A stretch of 32,250 nucleotides of DNA from Acidimicrobiaceae bacterium (GTDB lineage: Bacteria > Actinomycetota > Acidimicrobiia > Acidimicrobiales > Ilumatobacteraceae), in contig NZZV01000153.1 of the NCBI GenBank assembly GCA_002698945.1, positions 1 to 32,250 on the forward strand, given 5' to 3'. The position numbers were made by a program, and so were the translations under genes. Positions within the stretch are counted from its first letter, which is position 1. Every line of letters begins with the position of its first letter. Below are positions 30,886-32,250 of this stretch, one piece after another. The notes under the pieces are model-generated. The model worked only from the letters and a program-made list of their open reading frames with translations. It ran no database searches and was not told the DNA's origin.

Positions 30886-31092
30886 GTGTCGCTCTGGCAA
30901 GACATCCGGGAATCCGTGCGTCGATTGCTTCATCCGACGGCCTCAGAGCGCAATCCTTTGGAACACGACGGCACGCAGGTGGCGAGGAACGTGCGCGACG
31001 CGTTCGGACCGGCTGAGGGTGGAGTCGATGGCGGAGGAGGTTCCGGCCATCGCTTCTTCGAGGCCGACTCTGAGCGCAACCGGCGAGCCTGA
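30886..31092 (+). CDS. Small hypothetical protein (68 aa), possibly frameshifted
   Basis: Not recognised. It begins MSLWQDIRESVRRLLHP, an amphipathic basic helix, followed by a polar, glycine-rich segment (EGGVDGGGGSG) and a charged end. It has a proper ribosome binding site and -10, which most shadow ORFs lack. The -1 frame is open from 31074 to 31184 and continues in a protein-like way (LIERIPGTASGT..., ending ERLEAENTPV), so the native protein may be about 100 aa, with either a real frameshift mutation, a sequence error or programmed frameshifting. No membrane segment. Confidence 0.5.
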   Translation: MSLWQDIRESVRRLLHPTASERNPLEHDGTQVARNVRDAFGPAEGGVDGGGGSGHRFFEADSERNRRA

Positions 31093-31430
31093 TCGAGCGC
31101 ATACCCGGCACAGCGAGCGGTACGACGCCGACCGCCGACGGTGATCGCGATATCGAGCGGCTCGAGGCCGAGAACACTCCTGTGTAGGTGCCGATCTGCA
31201 CGGCGTGGTTGAGATGCTTGTTGCGATGTTCTGAGCGATGTGGTGTGACTGGTGGCGCCACCACGACACAACAGGTCGGGATGACTCAAGTAGAACATGC
31301 CTCGATTGGCCTGAGCGCCGGCTCTGGAACCGGCAGTTCGGTCGCTACGAAGGGAATCCTCACGTTGCCGACTTTGCGAGGCTTCTTCCACGCCGTTGAC
31401 AGAGTAATTCACGGTTGCCACTCTGGGATC
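31093..31430. other. 338-bp gap with a -1-frame ORF extension, otherwise featureless
   Basis: The first 90 bases hold the -1-frame continuation of the small ORF, ending at a TAG at 31182-31184. After that I see no gene; the longer track ORF from 31188 is simply the open frame upstream of the lipoprotein's ATG. The gap ends with the strong promoter at 31396-31424. Confidence 0.5.
31396..31424 (+). promoter_or_regulatory. Leaderless promoter with consensus -35
   Basis: TTGACA (31396-31401), a 17-bp spacer and CACTCT (31419-31424) lie 6 nt before the ATG at 31431. This is the only exact consensus -35 noted at a gene start here and independently supports the leaderless geometry proposed for other genes. 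Confidence 0.65.
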
Positions 31431-32084
31431 ATGAAGTCTCGACCCGTCACCGCACTCCTGCTGGCAGCATCAGTGCTCTCATGTGGTGACCCCACCGCAA
31501 CGGTCGAGCCGCTGCCGTCGAAGGTGTCGGACATGTCTACCGGCGACGCCGCCGCTCAGACCGCTGGCGGTCGAACCCACCTCCCAGAGTCCACGGGCAC
31601 CGATGGTCGGAGCACGGTGAACGTCCGAGCGCGACCGTCCGATTCCCCGGCCGCAGCGGAGCCCGACCTGGCCCCCAGTCAGACTCGCGATCCAACAAGC
31701 ACCGTTCCATCGGCGAATCCGGTTCGAGCGCTCGTCCTCGAGGCGCTCGACGAACTCGGCGTTGAGCCCACCTATGACCCACCCGACCCGTTCGGCGCGA
31801 ACATCACCGTCGAGCACGACCACGGCGTGCTCCAGGTGTTGGCGACTGAGGAGCAGCGATTTCGGGGCGATCCCATCATCAACTCCACCGACTCAATCGG
31901 TGGCGTCGACGTCGCCATCGTCGAGTACGACTCCGGGATCATCCGATGGGCGTTCTCGTGTGGGGGAGTCCGGTTTGAGGTCGGAGGCAATCCACTACCG
32001 GTAGACGCCACGATCGAGAGCTTCACGGGTGAATTGATCGCCGCCATCGACACTTGCCCATCGCTGCTGCCGACCTCACGGTGA
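31431..32084 (+). CDS. Putative lipoprotein, unknown function
   Basis: A 217-aa protein, family not recognised. Signal peptide MKSRPVTALLLAASVLSCGD with lipobox VLSC, then a disordered Ser/Thr/Ala/Pro-rich linker (about residues 22-100) and a small C-terminal domain of about 115 residues: ALVLEALDELGVEPTYDPPDP, ITVEHDHGVLQVLAT, GVDVAIVEYDSGIIRWAFSCGGVRFEVGG, with two Cys that may form a disulfide. ATG 31431 is fixed by the consensus promoter and the signal peptide. The architecture (anchor, linker, small disulfide domain) parallels the lipoprotein at 29883, though I see no clear sequence similarity. Confidence 0.78.
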   Translation: MKSRPVTALLLAASVLSCGDPTATVEPLPSKVSDMSTGDAAAQTAGGRTHLPESTGTDGRSTVNVRARPSDSPAAAEPDLAPSQTRDPTSTVPSANPVRALVLEALDELGVEPTYDPPDPFGANITVEHDHGVLQVLATEEQRFRGDPIINSTDSIGGVDVAIVEYDSGIIRWAFSCGGVRFEVGGNPLPVDATIESFTGELIAAIDTCPSLLPTSR

Positions 32085-32091
32085 CAGCGTC

Positions 32092-32250
32092 TCAGTCATT
32101 GTTGCGACGAGGGTCCGCTCTGGGGGCTCGATGTTCGTCGCTCGCGCCCGGAGGGGCGGCCGCGGCCAAGTGCCGTGGGGTGGTGTGCGAGGCGTCGGTG
32201 TCGACGGTCATCTCGTCAGTCGTGAGCTGATTTGTGTTGTTCAGCTCGGC
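32092..32250 (-). CDS. 3' end of a minus-strand gene cut by the window edge
   Basis: Reading leftward from base 32250 the frame is open for 52 codons to a TGA at 32094-32092. It encodes a hydrophilic, probably disordered tail (AELNNTNQLTTDEMTVDT..., ending RADPRRNND). It is absent from the ORF track because of its length. It ends 8 bp from the convergent lipoprotein stop, typical gene packing for this window. No function can be given; a chance open frame is possible in such GC-rich DNA. Confidence 0.42.
   Translation of the reverse strand, partial: AELNNTNQLTTDEMTVDTDASHTTPRHLAAAAPPGASDEHRAPRADPRRNND

Overview
The window is GC-rich, densely packed DNA with many GTG starts and frequent 1-4 bp gene overlaps. 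It carries mycobacterium-like gene sets: a TetR/methylcrotonyl-CoA carboxylase cluster, Ku with a LigD-type polymerase, and several lipoproteins. This suggests an actinobacterium, possibly of the Acidimicrobiia/Ilumatobacter type; that placement is an inference from gene content, not a match. I see no tRNA, rRNA, CRISPR array, transposase or phage gene.

Layout. 1-6741: a 5'-truncated MatB-like acyl-CoA synthetase, an MFS-like permease coupled to a lipoprotein (minus strand), a ketopantoate reductase-family enzyme, a DUF302 protein, 3-methyladenine DNA glycosylase I and an amidohydrolase. 6950-18861: a branched-chain acyl-CoA (leucine-type) catabolic neighbourhood with a TetR repressor, both methylcrotonyl-CoA carboxylase subunits, a GNAT, an SDR, an acyl-CoA dehydrogenase, an NTF2-like protein, a PAS-GGDEF diguanylate cyclase, a dienelactone hydrolase-like protein and acetoacetyl-CoA synthetase. 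18847-21072: a drug-efflux MFS gene coupled to its own TetR, with two matching palindromic operators in the promoter. 21130-25644: an M24 peptidase, a lipoprotein, a membrane protein, and a two-gene NHEJ operon (Ku plus a stand-alone LigD-type polymerase domain). 25791-29439: a serine beta-lactamase-family lipoprotein, a HesB/IscA-like protein without the usual cysteines, a sphingosine-1-phosphate-lyase-like PLP enzyme and an FMN split-barrel protein. 29440-32250: a looser region, apparently less GC-rich, with structured intergenic DNA, two lipoproteins with low-complexity linkers, a small ORF and the 3' end of a minus-strand gene cut by the window edge.

The strongest cross-cutting signals are regulatory. 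First, a TAnnnT-like -10 hexamer lies 6-9 nt upstream of many start codons, which predicts widespread leaderless mRNAs and fixes many starts. Second, a TTAACG-GG-CGTTAA palindrome sits in the carboxylase promoter next to the divergent TetR gene, and a degenerate copy overlaps the acyl-CoA dehydrogenase promoter, suggesting one small regulon. Third, paired GAAACGnnnnCGTTTC operators lie at the efflux promoter. I did not find an obviously new multi-gene system. The most novel-looking material is the structured non-coding DNA at 29440-29882 and the atypical proteins listed in the findings.
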